From Rhodobacteraceae bacterium KLH11 (GTDB taxonomy: Bacteria; Pseudomonadota; Alphaproteobacteria; Rhodobacterales; Rhodobacteraceae), in contig DS999535.1 in assembly GCA_000158135.1 (NCBI GenBank), positions 1-64,000 on the forward strand: a DNA stretch of 64,000 bases, read 5' to 3'. This document shows positions 44,458-53,300 of the stretch, piece by piece (position 1 is the stretch's first letter; each line of letters starts with the position of its first letter). Under the pieces are notes generated by a model. The model searched no databases and was not told the origin of the DNA. It was given only the letters and a program-made list of their open reading frames with translations. The position numbers and the translations under genes are program-made.

Positions 44458-46139
44458 TGCGCAAGCTCCGGATAGACCCAAAGATCGGCAGTGTCCGGGC
44501 CCAGCTCTTCGGGGTATGGCGCGCCTGCATACATACAGATGCGAACCCAGCGGTCTGAGCGCGGATCGAAATGGGTTGCGCCGAAAAACGAGAGTTTGGC
44601 GCGCAGCATGTCGATGGGCATCACCTCTGCGCCAATCGTATTGTCCCGGATTTCACCATAGGGGGCGACGCGGCTCATCTGCGCGCGGCGCACCGTGTGG
44701 CGATGTTCCGGGTGACGCAGCAGGAATTCTGCGACCGGGGCTTCGCCCGACCAATTGTCCAGCGCGTCAAACGCACGCGCCGCATCGCGCGCCGGCGCCA
44801 GAGGTTGTTCATAATCCGCGATTGGTTCGTCGAACCGTTCCCCCAGGCGGGGTTCAAGCTTTTCCTCGGAAACATACCAGGCGCGCGCGCAATGCGCGGC
44901 TGCGCTCCAATCCAGATCAAGCGCCCAGCCAAAGCTTGTGCGGATCAACTCGCGCACCTGGGTGACCGGCATCGCCCCGTCGATTGCAAAGGCTGCGCTG
45001 TTGCCATCCGCCATGCAACTGCTCAACCCGTCCACCAACGCTCCATATGGTTCAAGGATCAGAGAGGCCAGCAACTCTTGCCCTTCTTCGCCAAGGGCGG
45101 TCTGAGACCATAGGATCAGGTGTTCCCAGGGCTGGATTCTCGCCAGACCTGTCTGATCGAGATGCGCGGCTATCGCGTCCAGATCCGCATTCAAAGCAAC
45201 AAGTTTTTCGATCTGGATCGGGTGCTCTGACAGCCACCACGAGATCGACAATTTGCTGCGCTCGAATACCTCGCGAAACATGGTCACTTCGGCGTCTGTT
45301 GCGGTCTCGACGGACCGAACGCGCGCGATGGCCTCTTCGCGTGCCATGATCCAATTGTTGAACAAGATCGGGTGGTTGACGATGAAGGGCGCCATGCCCA
45401 GCCCGGTCGAGTTGCCGATCCCCAGCCAGCGGGCGATATCGGGATCAAGCTGCGCGGTCTGTGCACCGCCCTTGGCCTTTGCCATGTGCTGCACCAGATC
45501 GCGGACGAATATCCGGGTCAGATAGACCGACAGCATCTCGGCCTGAAACGGGGCGCTGACCTCGGGGCGGTCGGCGATCTTTTCCCGGTCCGCCGCGCCG
45601 AACTTGCCCGATCCGTACACCGCTGTGGTGCGCATCAGATACCCAACTTTGTAGATCTGTGCGAGGTCCGGCTGCTGACCCGTAGCCAGCCGGTCGACCA
45701 CATGAGCCCACAACCGAACCGAGCGGTTGGCGCGCGATAGCGACAACTCGCTTTCGCTGACCCGACCGGCCTCTTGCAGCGGTACATTCCGGGACAGACG
45801 TTGAATATCGTCCTTGGTGGGAACACCGTCGAACAGGGCGAAGGTGGCATCCCAGGCCTCGGCTATCACACGATCTGAACGTTGTTCGGGCGGCAGGTCA
45901 TGGGCGAAGGCGACCAGTGAATAGGTGCGATCGGGTCCTTGCGCGGAATAAACCGCTTGGCCCACACCGTTAGCGTCAATATCAAAAACGGGCCGGGAAA
46001 AGACCCAGTTCTCAGCCGCCATGCGGCGGGTGAGCTGGCGCATGAAGCTGAGCCGACATTGATGCAATGACCCAAGACGTGAAAGGCGCATCACCCGGGC
46101 AGGCTCACGACGTTCAACATTTCGGGGCGTGGTGGTCAT
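44454..46139 (-). CDS. conserved protein of unknown function (561 residues)
   Basis: A soluble, Trp- and Arg-rich 561-residue protein overlapping both neighbours by four bases. The N-terminal 40 residues are basic (ERREPARVMRLSRLGSLHQ); the middle includes FGAADREKIADRPEVSAPFQ and a GIGNSTGLGMAPFIVNHP segment; the C-terminus has Asp/Pro-rich motifs. I do not recognise any catalytic motif or domain. Its central place in a catabolic operon with ATGA overlaps on both sides argues that it is a required enzyme or assembly protein. Confidence 0.75.
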   Translation of the reverse strand: MTTTPRNVERREPARVMRLSRLGSLHQCRLSFMRQLTRRMAAENWVFSRPVFDIDANGVGQAVYSAQGPDRTYSLVAFAHDLPPEQRSDRVIAEAWDATFALFDGVPTKDDIQRLSRNVPLQEAGRVSESELSLSRANRSVRLWAHVVDRLATGQQPDLAQIYKVGYLMRTTAVYGSGKFGAADREKIADRPEVSAPFQAEMLSVYLTRIFVRDLVQHMAKAKGGAQTAQLDPDIARWLGIGNSTGLGMAPFIVNHPILFNNWIMAREEAIARVRSVETATDAEVTMFREVFERSKLSISWWLSEHPIQIEKLVALNADLDAIAAHLDQTGLARIQPWEHLILWSQTALGEEGQELLASLILEPYGALVDGLSSCMADGNSAAFAIDGAMPVTQVRELIRTSFGWALDLDWSAAAHCARAWYVSEEKLEPRLGERFDEPIADYEQPLAPARDAARAFDALDNWSGEAPVAEFLLRHPEHRHTVRRAQMSRVAPYGEIRDNTIGAEVMPIDMLRAKLSFFGATHFDPRSDRWVRICMYAGAPYPEELGPDTADLWVYPELAQ

Positions 46140-47113
46140 GGCTGCTGCGACCCAAAGTTTTCGGTGAAGAAACGATACCAGTTGCCACCCATGATGCCCG
46201 CAATCTCTTCGGCGTTCATGCCAACGGCGCGAAGCCCGTCTTTGATGTTGCCAAAGTCGCGATTGTCGCGGAACCAGTGCGGCATCGGAGGGAAGCCAGG
46301 CGCTGAGGCCGAGCCTTCGCCATAGTCAATCTCTTTCGTCCAGCGCCCAACCCGCATCCATTCGACCACGCTGTCGGATTGATCCTGACACAGGTCCGTA
46401 CCAATCCCCAGATGCTTTACCCCGTATGTGTCGGCCGTGCGGGCGATCATCTCGCAGAAGCTTTCCAGCGTGCAGTCAGATTTGCCCTTCAGGTGATGCG
46501 GATAGACCGAAAAGCCGAACATACCGCCGTTTTGTGTCACTGCGCGGATCACGTCTTCGCGTTTGTTGCGCAGCGCCGGAGACCATTCATGCGGGTTGGC
46601 GTGCGTGATGGCGATAGGACGTTCTGAAATATCAGCCGCCTCGATGGTCGAGCGGTCTGCCGAATGGCTCATGTCGATCACAAGCCCGACGCGGTTCATT
46701 TCTTTAATGACCTGCTTGCCCATGCGGGTAATGCCGGTGTCTTCGGCCTCGTAACAGCCGGTCGCCAGCAGGGACTGGTTGTTATACGTCAGCTGCATGA
46801 ACCGCGCACCCAGATCGTGCAGGATTTCGACCAGACCGATATCATCTTCAATCGGAGACGGGTTCTGGAACCCGAAGAATACAGCCGTCCGGCCCGTTTC
46901 CTTTGCCAGATCAATGTCGCTGGCCCGGCGGCCTTTCATGATCAGGTTCGGATATTGCTCGAACCAGCGATTCCATTTCTCAAAGTTCAGAACCGTTTCG
47001 CGGAAATTTTCATGATAGGCGATGGTGACATGGATCGCGTCCACACCGCCCTCGCGAAGTTGGCGGAAGATCTTCTCCGACCAGTTGGCATATTGCAGGC
47101 CATCGATCAGCAT
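46136..47113 (-). CDS. M19 (renal dipeptidase)-family protein lacking the canonical metal ligands
   Basis: 325 residues. The two later His regions of M19 are present (VIDMSHSADRST and ITHANPHEW), as is GIGTDLCQD. The first zinc motif (normally D-G-H-x-D) is instead IDGLQYANW, and the bridging-Glu region reads FFGFQNPSPIED. Close relatives sit in glycine-betaine catabolic loci of Pseudomonas (as I recall), so this branch may have an altered metal site and act on a non-peptide substrate. It overlaps both neighbouring genes. Confidence 0.8.
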   Translation of the reverse strand: MLIDGLQYANWSEKIFRQLREGGVDAIHVTIAYHENFRETVLNFEKWNRWFEQYPNLIMKGRRASDIDLAKETGRTAVFFGFQNPSPIEDDIGLVEILHDLGARFMQLTYNNQSLLATGCYEAEDTGITRMGKQVIKEMNRVGLVIDMSHSADRSTIEAADISERPIAITHANPHEWSPALRNKREDVIRAVTQNGGMFGFSVYPHHLKGKSDCTLESFCEMIARTADTYGVKHLGIGTDLCQDQSDSVVEWMRVGRWTKEIDYGEGSASAPGFPPMPHWFRDNRDFGNIKDGLRAVGMNAEEIAGIMGGNWYRFFTENFGSQQP

Positions 47114-48570
47114 CAGACAGGACCTGCGCTGATATAGGCGGTTTTGACGGTGGTGTAGAATTCGGCAGCTGCCTTGCCCTGCTCGCGCGGGCCATAAGAA
47201 CTGTCACCACGGCCACCGAAGGGCACGTGATAGTCGGTGCCTGCCGTCGGCAGGTTCACGGTGACAACACCGGTGCGCGCGTTGCGGCGGAAGTGGGTGG
47301 CGCGGGCCAGCGACCTGGTCACAATGCCCGAAGTCAGACCAAAGTTGGTGTCATTGACCACGCTCAGCGCCTCGTCATAGCTGCCGACCTTGATGACACT
47401 GGCCAGGGGCGCAAACATTTCCTCGCGGTTGATGCGCATGTCGTTGGTGGTGTTCAGGAACACGCCGGGAGACATGTAGAACCCGTCATGTGGCATCTCG
47501 AGCCGCTGGCCGCCGCAGGCAAGCTCTGCGCCTTCGGACTTTCCCAGATCGACATAAGCGAGGTTCTCGGACAGTTGCTGTTGGCTGACAACAGGTCCCA
47601 TCTGGGTACCGTTTCCCAACGCATGACCCACTTTCATCGCCTGCGCACCTGCGACCAGCTTCTCGACAAAGGCATCATGGATACCCTCATGCACCACAAG
47701 GCGCGACGAGGCGGTGCATTTCTGACCAGTCCCGCCAAACGCTCCACCCAGTGCCAGGGTGACCGCCAGATCGAGATCAGCATCATCCATGACGGCCAGA
47801 GCGTTCTTGGAGCCCATTTCCATCTGTACCTTGGTCAGATTCTGAATGGCGGCAGCGGCGATCCCCTTGCCCACTGGCACGGAGCCCGTAAACGAAATCG
47901 CGTTGACCCTGGGGCTTTCGACCAGACGCTGCCCGATGGAACGACCCGAGCCCATAACAAGGCTGAACAAGCCCTTGGGAATGTCCTGCCGCTCGATAAT
48001 CTCGGTCAGCGCCACAGCCGAGGCAGGCGTGATGTTGGCAGGCTTCCACACAACCGCGTTGCCATAACACAGCGCAGGCGCAATCTTCCACGAGGCGGTC
48101 GCGGTAGGGAAGTTCCATGGGCTGATGATCGCGACAACGCCAACCGCCTCACGTCGCACGTCGATCTCGATGTCAGGGCGCACGGAGTCAGCATTCTCAC
48201 CGATTTGGCGCAAGCATTCAGCGGCATAGTAGGTAAAGAATTGCCCGGCACGGAAAACCTCGCCCTTGCCTTCTGCCAGTGGTTTGCCCTCTTCGCGGCT
48301 GAGCAATGTGCCGAGTTCCTCGGCGCGCGCCATCAGCTCATTGCCGATGTTCATGAGCACAGCTTGTTTACGCTCCAGCCCATAGGATGCCCATTCGGCC
48401 TGTGCGATGCGGGCCTGATCCAGCGTTGCATCCAGCTGATCGGCGCTGGCCTGGGCAAACAGGCCCACCAGATCGCTCAAATCCGACGGGTTGCGGTTTT
48501 CAATCTCGCTTTCGCCAGCCAGCCACTCGCCTGCAATCAAGTTCAATTTGGTCACTTTGGATTCCACCAA
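47113..48570 (-). CDS. NAD(P)-dependent aldehyde dehydrogenase, first gene of the betaine-type operon
   Basis: 485 residues with catalytic Glu in VQMEMGSKNALAV, nucleophile Cys in GTGQKCTASSR, and ISPWNFPTA and GGRGDSSYGPREQG landmarks. It resembles semialdehyde and betaine-aldehyde-type dehydrogenases. The start could be TTG 48570 or GTG 48567; no good ribosome-binding site is visible, so the start is uncertain. It is divergent from a LysR gene with a perfect inverted repeat between, and its stop overlaps the M19 gene. Confidence 0.85.
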   Translation of the reverse strand: MVESKVTKLNLIAGEWLAGESEIENRNPSDLSDLVGLFAQASADQLDATLDQARIAQAEWASYGLERKQAVLMNIGNELMARAEELGTLLSREEGKPLAEGKGEVFRAGQFFTYYAAECLRQIGENADSVRPDIEIDVRREAVGVVAIISPWNFPTATASWKIAPALCYGNAVVWKPANITPASAVALTEIIERQDIPKGLFSLVMGSGRSIGQRLVESPRVNAISFTGSVPVGKGIAAAAIQNLTKVQMEMGSKNALAVMDDADLDLAVTLALGGAFGGTGQKCTASSRLVVHEGIHDAFVEKLVAGAQAMKVGHALGNGTQMGPVVSQQQLSENLAYVDLGKSEGAELACGGQRLEMPHDGFYMSPGVFLNTTNDMRINREEMFAPLASVIKVGSYDEALSVVNDTNFGLTSGIVTRSLARATHFRRNARTGVVTVNLPTAGTDYHVPFGGRGDSSYGPREQGKAAAEFYTTVKTAYISAGPV

Positions 48571-48613
48571 CAGAAATTCGGATTACAGGAGGATGGATTC
48601 TTTTAACTACATC

Positions 48614-48636
48614 AGTCAAATTCAAATAAATTGACT
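48614..48636 (+). promoter_or_regulatory. LysR-type binding site between divergent genes
   Basis: AGTCAA and TTGACT form a perfect 6-bp inverted repeat with 11 bases between, a T-N11-A-containing LysR box. It lies 22 bases before the LysR start and 44 bases from the aldehyde dehydrogenase start. Confidence 0.65.
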
Positions 48637-48657
48637 AAACTTCAGAGGAATTGAAGC

Positions 48658-49542
48658 ATGGCGATCAAGATCGAAATGCTGCGCTGCTTCTGCATCGTCG
48701 CGCAAACCGGAAATCTTGCCGAAGCGGCAGAACGGCTTGGCCGCACACAATCCGCTGTTTCAATGTCACTGAAGCAGCTGGAACAGCACATCGGAAAGCC
48801 CCTGTTTGAAGGCGAGCGCAAAAATCGACTAACCGTGCTGGGAGAGGAAGTATTTAAACTGGCACAGAAACAAGTGCGCCAATTCGAACACACAATAAAC
48901 AGCATCGGAGAAACCGCAAAGTCCGAGCACGGCCTGGTCCGGATCGTATCGGTTCCGTCCGTTGGGGCGCTGATCTTTCCGGCCGTTCTTGACATCTTGG
49001 CGGCCCGGTATCCCAAACTGAAAGTCGAGATACGCGATACCGACACACAGCGCGTTCTGGATGCGCTTGCAGAAGGAGAGGCCGATATCGGGATCGCGTC
49101 CGGTTACCACCCGATCAACGGCGTCGAAGCGATCGCGCTGTTTGAGGATCGGTTTGGATTGGTATGTGCTGCGGATCATCCTCTGATCACGCAGACGGCC
49201 CCTCCGACAATTGAGGAAGTGGTTGCGGCGCCTTTCGTGCGAAATGCTCTGAGCGATAATATCCAAACCCAAGCCTTCGTGAACGCGATGGAGGGCGCGG
49301 CGATATTACTCCACAACACCCACACGCTGATTGCTTTGGTCAAAACCGGAAAATGGGTCACGATACTGCCCCAGACCGTTTCGCGATTTATGCCGGGAAC
49401 CACAGCGTTTCGTTCCGTTTCGGACCTTCCAGACAAAAGACAGGTCTATCTATATGTCCGAAACAGAACACGATTTCGGGAACAGACCGATGCGTGCAAG
49501 TCGTTCATTCTGGAATGTATTGATGAGTGGCGAGCTGAGTAG
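48658..49542 (+). CDS. LysR-family transcriptional regulator
   Basis: 294 residues: winged helix-turn-helix (about 4-65; EMLRCFCIVAQTGNLAEAAERLG ... AVSMSLKQLEQHIG) and a periplasmic-binding-like effector domain (about 90-290). AGAGGAAT precedes ATG 48658. It is divergent from the six-gene betaine-type operon with a LysR box in the gap, so it likely activates that operon in response to a pathway intermediate. Confidence 0.88.
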   Translation: MAIKIEMLRCFCIVAQTGNLAEAAERLGRTQSAVSMSLKQLEQHIGKPLFEGERKNRLTVLGEEVFKLAQKQVRQFEHTINSIGETAKSEHGLVRIVSVPSVGALIFPAVLDILAARYPKLKVEIRDTDTQRVLDALAEGEADIGIASGYHPINGVEAIALFEDRFGLVCAADHPLITQTAPPTIEEVVAAPFVRNALSDNIQTQAFVNAMEGAAILLHNTHTLIALVKTGKWVTILPQTVSRFMPGTTAFRSVSDLPDKRQVYLYVRNRTRFREQTDACKSFILECIDEWRAE

Positions 49543-49557
49543 TGATTGTCTTTTTTT

Positions 49558-49680
49558 GATTGTCCGGCCAGTTGGATGAATGGCTGAAGCGAAAGATTTG
49601 AAACCCAGCATTGGCCTGATCCTTCGTTTGATGAAACGACGATCCTGTTCAATGATGTTATTCAGATATTGGGCATCGTT
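49558..49680 (-). pseudogene. IS6-family transposase fragment
   Basis: 41 codons on the minus strand read QYLNNIIEQDRRFIKRRIRP and MLGFKSFASA, the conserved C-terminal part of an IS6-family DDE transposase including the catalytic Glu region. The frame is closed by a stop just upstream and no further transposase sequence is seen. A remnant between the LysR gene and gmaS. Confidence 0.65.
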
Positions 49681-49807
49681 ACAAAGTCATAAGAGCCTGA
49701 GGGCGTTGTTCGATTTCCGCCTGGTCCTGCCAGCCAATATCTTCCCGAGCTGTCTTGAGTATGTTGGAATATGAGAACGTTCATAACGTGCCTCTCTTGC
49801 CCAGATC

Positions 49808-49841
49808 AAAAGAAACCGGGCCGCAGCTCGCGCCGCGGCCC
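49808..49841 (-). terminator. Rho-independent terminator after gmaS
   Basis: On the minus strand GGGCCGC pairs with GCGGCCC (49841-49835 and 49824-49818) around a G/C-rich loop, followed by GGTTTCTTTT. It lies 25 bases after the gmaS stop. Confidence 0.75.
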
Positions 49842-49865
49842 AGAGGCGCAATCCTGCTGTCCGGC

Positions 49866-51194
49866 TCAAATATCCAGCGTGTTTTCCTTTTCCCAGCGCG
49901 AGAAATGCGACACGAAGGAATTCCACTCCTGATGTTTCATCTTCAGGAACGCGGATGAGAACTCGGCACCCATCATGGCCTTCAGGTCTTTGTCCTTGTC
50001 ATATTCACGCAACGCATCAAGCATGTTCAGGGGCAGTTTCGGGGCGCCGCGCACCTTATGACCTTCGGAATACATGTCGATGTCCCAGCGCTTGCCGGGA
50101 TCTGCCTTGGATCGAATACCTGACAACCCAGCCGCGATGATGACGGCCTGCAGCAGATAGGGGTTGGTCGCACCGTCCGGCAGGCGCAGCTCAAACCGTC
50201 CGGGGCCGGGGACGCGGACCATGTGGGTGCGGTTGTTTCCCGTCCACGTCACGGTATTGGGCGCCCATGTGGCACCCGACATGGTGCGCGGAGCGTTGAT
50301 GCGTTTGTAGCTGTTCACCGTTGGGTTGGTGATCGCGGCCAGCGCCGAGGCATGCTTCATAATGCCTCCAAGGAAGTGCTTGCCGCGCTCTCCCAGACCA
50401 ACTTCCCCGGTGGGGCCATCGCCGTCACCTGCGAACACATTGGTTTTTGCCGCATCGCCCGGTGCATCCCAGACCGAGATATGGGCGTGACAGCCGTTGC
50501 CGGTCAGGCCTTCCACCGGTTTCGGCATGAAGGTCGCACGCAGACCGTGCTTTTCAGCCACCGATTTGGTCATGAATTTGAAGAACGAGTGTTTGTCGGC
50601 GGTGCGCAGAACATCGTCAAACTCCCAGTTCATCTCAAACTGGCCGTTGGCGTCTTCGTGGTCGTTCTGGTAGGGACCCCAGCCCAGTTCCAGCATGTAG
50701 TCGCAGATCTCACGCACGACATCATAGCGCCGCATCACAGCCTGCTGGTCGTAGCAGGGCTTTTCTGCCGTATCGAACGGATCGCTGATCTGTTCGCCAT
50801 CCGGGGTCAGCAGAAAGAACTCGGCCTCAATACCGGTTTTGACATGCATCCCTTCGTTTGCGGCTTCGTCGATCAGACGGCGCAGTACGTTGCGCGGGGC
50901 TTGCGCGACATCGCTGCCTTCCATCACGCAGTTGCCTGCCACCCAGGCCACTTCGGGCTTCCACGGCAATTGAATGACAGATGAAGGGTCTGGCACCGCC
51001 AGCATGTCGGGATGCGCCGGGGTCATATCCAGCCAGGTGGCGAACCCGGCGAAGCCTGCGCCGTCTTCCTGCATCTCGGCTATTGCCTGCGCGGGCACCA
51101 GTTTGGCCCGCTGCCCACCAAACAGATCGGTGAACGAGATCATGAAGTATTTGACGCCTTTTTCTTTTGCGAAAGCTGCGAGATCTGTCGTCAC
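49866..51194 (-). CDS. gmaS: gamma-glutamylmethylamide synthetase (type III glutamine-synthetase-like)
   Basis: 442 residues from GTG 51194 (GGAAAGG upstream). Glutamine-synthetase motifs are intact: GIEAEFFLL and DHEDANGQFEMNW (metal and glutamate ligands), NGCHAHIS and NPTVNSYKR, and RFELRLPDGATNPYL. The short N-terminus and motif spellings fit the GlnT/GmaS branch that ligates methylamine (or ammonia) to glutamate. With mgsABC and amt alongside, the methylamine role is strongly favoured. A terminator separates it from mgsC by about 40 bases, and another follows its stop. Confidence 0.85.
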   Translation of the reverse strand: MTTDLAAFAKEKGVKYFMISFTDLFGGQRAKLVPAQAIAEMQEDGAGFAGFATWLDMTPAHPDMLAVPDPSSVIQLPWKPEVAWVAGNCVMEGSDVAQAPRNVLRRLIDEAANEGMHVKTGIEAEFFLLTPDGEQISDPFDTAEKPCYDQQAVMRRYDVVREICDYMLELGWGPYQNDHEDANGQFEMNWEFDDVLRTADKHSFFKFMTKSVAEKHGLRATFMPKPVEGLTGNGCHAHISVWDAPGDAAKTNVFAGDGDGPTGEVGLGERGKHFLGGIMKHASALAAITNPTVNSYKRINAPRTMSGATWAPNTVTWTGNNRTHMVRVPGPGRFELRLPDGATNPYLLQAVIIAAGLSGIRSKADPGKRWDIDMYSEGHKVRGAPKLPLNMLDALREYDKDKDLKAMMGAEFSSAFLKMKHQEWNSFVSHFSRWEKENTLDI

Positions 51195-51235
51195 GATGGC
51201 TTTCCTTTCCCTGTTGATTTTTGGTTTTACAAAGC

Positions 51236-51264
51236 AAAAACGCGGCCCCCTTTCGGACGCCGCG
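51236..51264 (-). terminator. Rho-independent terminator after the frame-corrected mgsC
   Basis: CGCGGC pairs with GCCGCG with a GAAA-closed inner stem, followed by TTTTTGCTTT on the minus strand. It begins 11 bases after the TGA (51277-51275) that ends mgsC once its frameshifts are corrected, supporting that reading. Confidence 0.75.
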
Positions 51265-51274
51265 CAATATTCGA

Positions 51275-52604
51275 TCAGAACCCCTCTTTACCGGGGTACC
51301 AGTTGGTGCAGCCAACGGGACCCGCGCCATCGCTGCGGCCTCCATGTCAGGCACACAATCCTCGGGTTCGAGATTGTGCAGATGGTTATGTCCGCAAGCC
51401 CGCGCGATGGTCTGCGCTCAAGCGTCATGACTTCAGATAATTGCGCAGGCGGCGGCCCGCTTCGACCGGGTTGAGCTTGCAGCAAGTTCGGGGTCTTGCG
51501 TTGTTATGCCCGCCGGGTCTTGACTTCGTGCCAGTCATCATAGGCCCCGGTGGTGGTGCCCAGTTTCTGATACTCGGCCTCCCATTTCGGGTCATTGTCG
51601 CCCAGTGCGACAAGGGCAGCGGTTCCGATGGCGACCGCATCCGCGCCAAGGGCCAGCGCTTTGGCCGCATCGGCTCCGGTGCGAATGCCGCCCGAGATCA
51701 CCAACTGCACCTCGCGATGTACGCCCAGATCCTGCAACGCCTGCACTGCGGGCCGGATACAGGACAGGGTCGGCAGGCCGACATGTTCAATGAACACATC
51801 CTGCGTTGCGGCGGTTCCGCCTTGCATTCCGTCCATCACCACCACATCGGCCCCGGCTTTCACAGCCAAAGCGGTGTCGTAATAGGGGCGGGTTGCGCCG
51901 ACCTTGACGTAGATCGGCACCTGCCAACCAGTGATTTCGCGCAGCTCCAGGATTTTGATTTCCAGATCATCCGGGCCGGTCCAGTCGGGATGCCGACAGG
52001 CCGAGCGTTGGTCGATGCCCTTGGGCAGGGTCCGCATCTCGGCAACGCGGTCGCTGATCTTCTGCCCCAGCAGCATACCGCCGCCGCCCGGCTTTGCGCC
52101 CTGACCGACCACAATCTCAATCGCATCGGCCTTGCGCAGATCATTGGGGTTCATGCCATAGCGTGAGGGCAGATACTGATAGACCAGCTTTGACGAATGG
52201 CCGCGTTCTTCGGGTGTCATGCCCCCGTCACCCGTTGTCGTCGACGTACCCGCCGCAGACGCGCCACGCCCCAAGGCCTCTTTTGCCGGGCCGGAAAGGG
52301 CACCAAAGCTCATGCCTGCAATGGTGATTGGAATATCCAGCTCGATAGGCTTTTTGGCAAAGCGTGTGCCCAGCGTAACCGAGGTGTCGCAGCGTTCGCG
52401 ATACCCTTCCAGCGGATAGCGCGAGACCGAGGCGCCCAGAAACAGCAGGTCGTCAAAATGCGGCACCTTCCGCTTGGCACCACCGCCCCGGATGTCATAA
52501 ATGCCGGTGGCCGCAGCACGGCGGATTTCGGCATTGATCGGGTTGGTGAATGTCGCCGACTGGATCGGCAGGGTGCGGGGGGGCTGATCGTCCATATCTT
52601 TCAT
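51275..52604 (-). CDS. mgsC: N-methylglutamate synthase subunit C (GltB-like FMN/FeS synthase), 3' end frameshifted
   Basis: Residues 1-350 are a normal glutamate-synthase-type FMN barrel (GMSFGALSGPAKEALGRGA, GQGAKPGGGGMLLGQK, GGIRTGADAAKALALGADA). The uninterrupted frame stops at 51504. Restoring one G each near 51524, 51476, 51431, 51417 and 51310 gives a coherent end including AGITTQDPELAA, LNPVEAGRRLRNYLKVMTLE, ARACGHNHLHNLEPED and AMARVPLAGTNWYPGKEGF with TGA at 51277-51275, 11 bases before a terminator. The truncated protein would lack about 75 residues with the Fe-S-associated Cys region. It combines with MgsA and MgsB to form N-methylglutamate. Confidence 0.78.
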
Positions 52605-52615
52605 ACCCTTCTTCC

Positions 52616-53299
52616 TCAGTAAGCGGCGGCGTTGTCGACGTCGAAATTATACAGCTGACGGGCCGAGCCATAGCGTTTGAACTCTTCCGGTTTGGCGTCT
52701 GAACCGGCACGATCCAGCAGATCCTTCAGGATCTCGATATGTTCAGGCCGCATCTCTTTCTCGATGCAATCCGCGCCCAGGCTTTTGACCGAGCCGCGCA
52801 CGAACAGCCGTGCTTCGTAAAGGGAATCCCCCAGCGCGTCGCCTGCATCGCCGCAGACAACCAGATTGCCGTCCTGCGCCATGAAGGCCGACATATGGCC
52901 GATATTGCCGTGAACCACGATGTCGATGCCTTTCATCGAAATCCCGCAACGCGAGCTTGCATTGCCCTTGATCACCAGCAATCCACCATGGCCAGTGGCC
53001 CCGGCATATTGGCTGGCGTCGCCATCAACGATCACCTGACCGGACATCATGTTCTCGGCCACGCCGGGCCCGACCGAGCCTTCGACCTTCACCGTCGCCT
53101 GCTGGTTCATGCCTGCGCAGTAATAACCGGTTGACCCTTTGATCGTAACCTCGATCGGCGCGTCCAGCCCCACAGCAATCGCGTGGCTGCCCTTGGGGTT
53201 CACAACCTCCCAACTGGTTTGATTGGTTGCATTTTGCTGTGCCTGCAACGCCGAGTTCAGGCCGCGCAGGCCGTCTGCTTCTAGATCATAGGTCTGCAT
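52616..53299 (-). CDS. mgsB: N-methylglutamate synthase subunit B (GXGXG domain)
   Basis: 227 residues from ATG 53299, one base after the mgsA stop (longer frame starts are unlikely). It is a right-handed beta-helix of GXGXG type, with repeated GN/GD-x-G turns (GSVGPGVAENMMSGQVIVDGD, GGLLVIKGNASSRCGIS, GNIGHMSAFMAQDGN). This corresponds to the C-terminal domain of glutamate synthase, encoded as a separate subunit here. It follows mgsA and precedes mgsC. Confidence 0.85.
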   Translation of the reverse strand: MQTYDLEADGLRGLNSALQAQQNATNQTSWEVVNPKGSHAIAVGLDAPIEVTIKGSTGYYCAGMNQQATVKVEGSVGPGVAENMMSGQVIVDGDASQYAGATGHGGLLVIKGNASSRCGISMKGIDIVVHGNIGHMSAFMAQDGNLVVCGDAGDALGDSLYEARLFVRGSVKSLGADCIEKEMRPEHIEILKDLLDRAGSDAKPEEFKRYGSARQLYNFDVDNAAAY

Positions 53300-53300
53300 A

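Noticed and set aside
44571..45113. 180-codon plus-strand frame inside the 561-residue protein gene
   Set aside because: Antisense shadow without ribosome-binding site or coherent composition.
47227..48606. 459-codon plus-strand frame opposite the aldehyde dehydrogenase
   Set aside because: A shadow of high-GC codons; the opposite strand encodes an intact dehydrogenase with catalytic Glu and Cys.
49580..49774. 64-codon plus-strand frame before gmaS
   Set aside because: The conserved signal here is on the other strand (IS6 transposase fragment).
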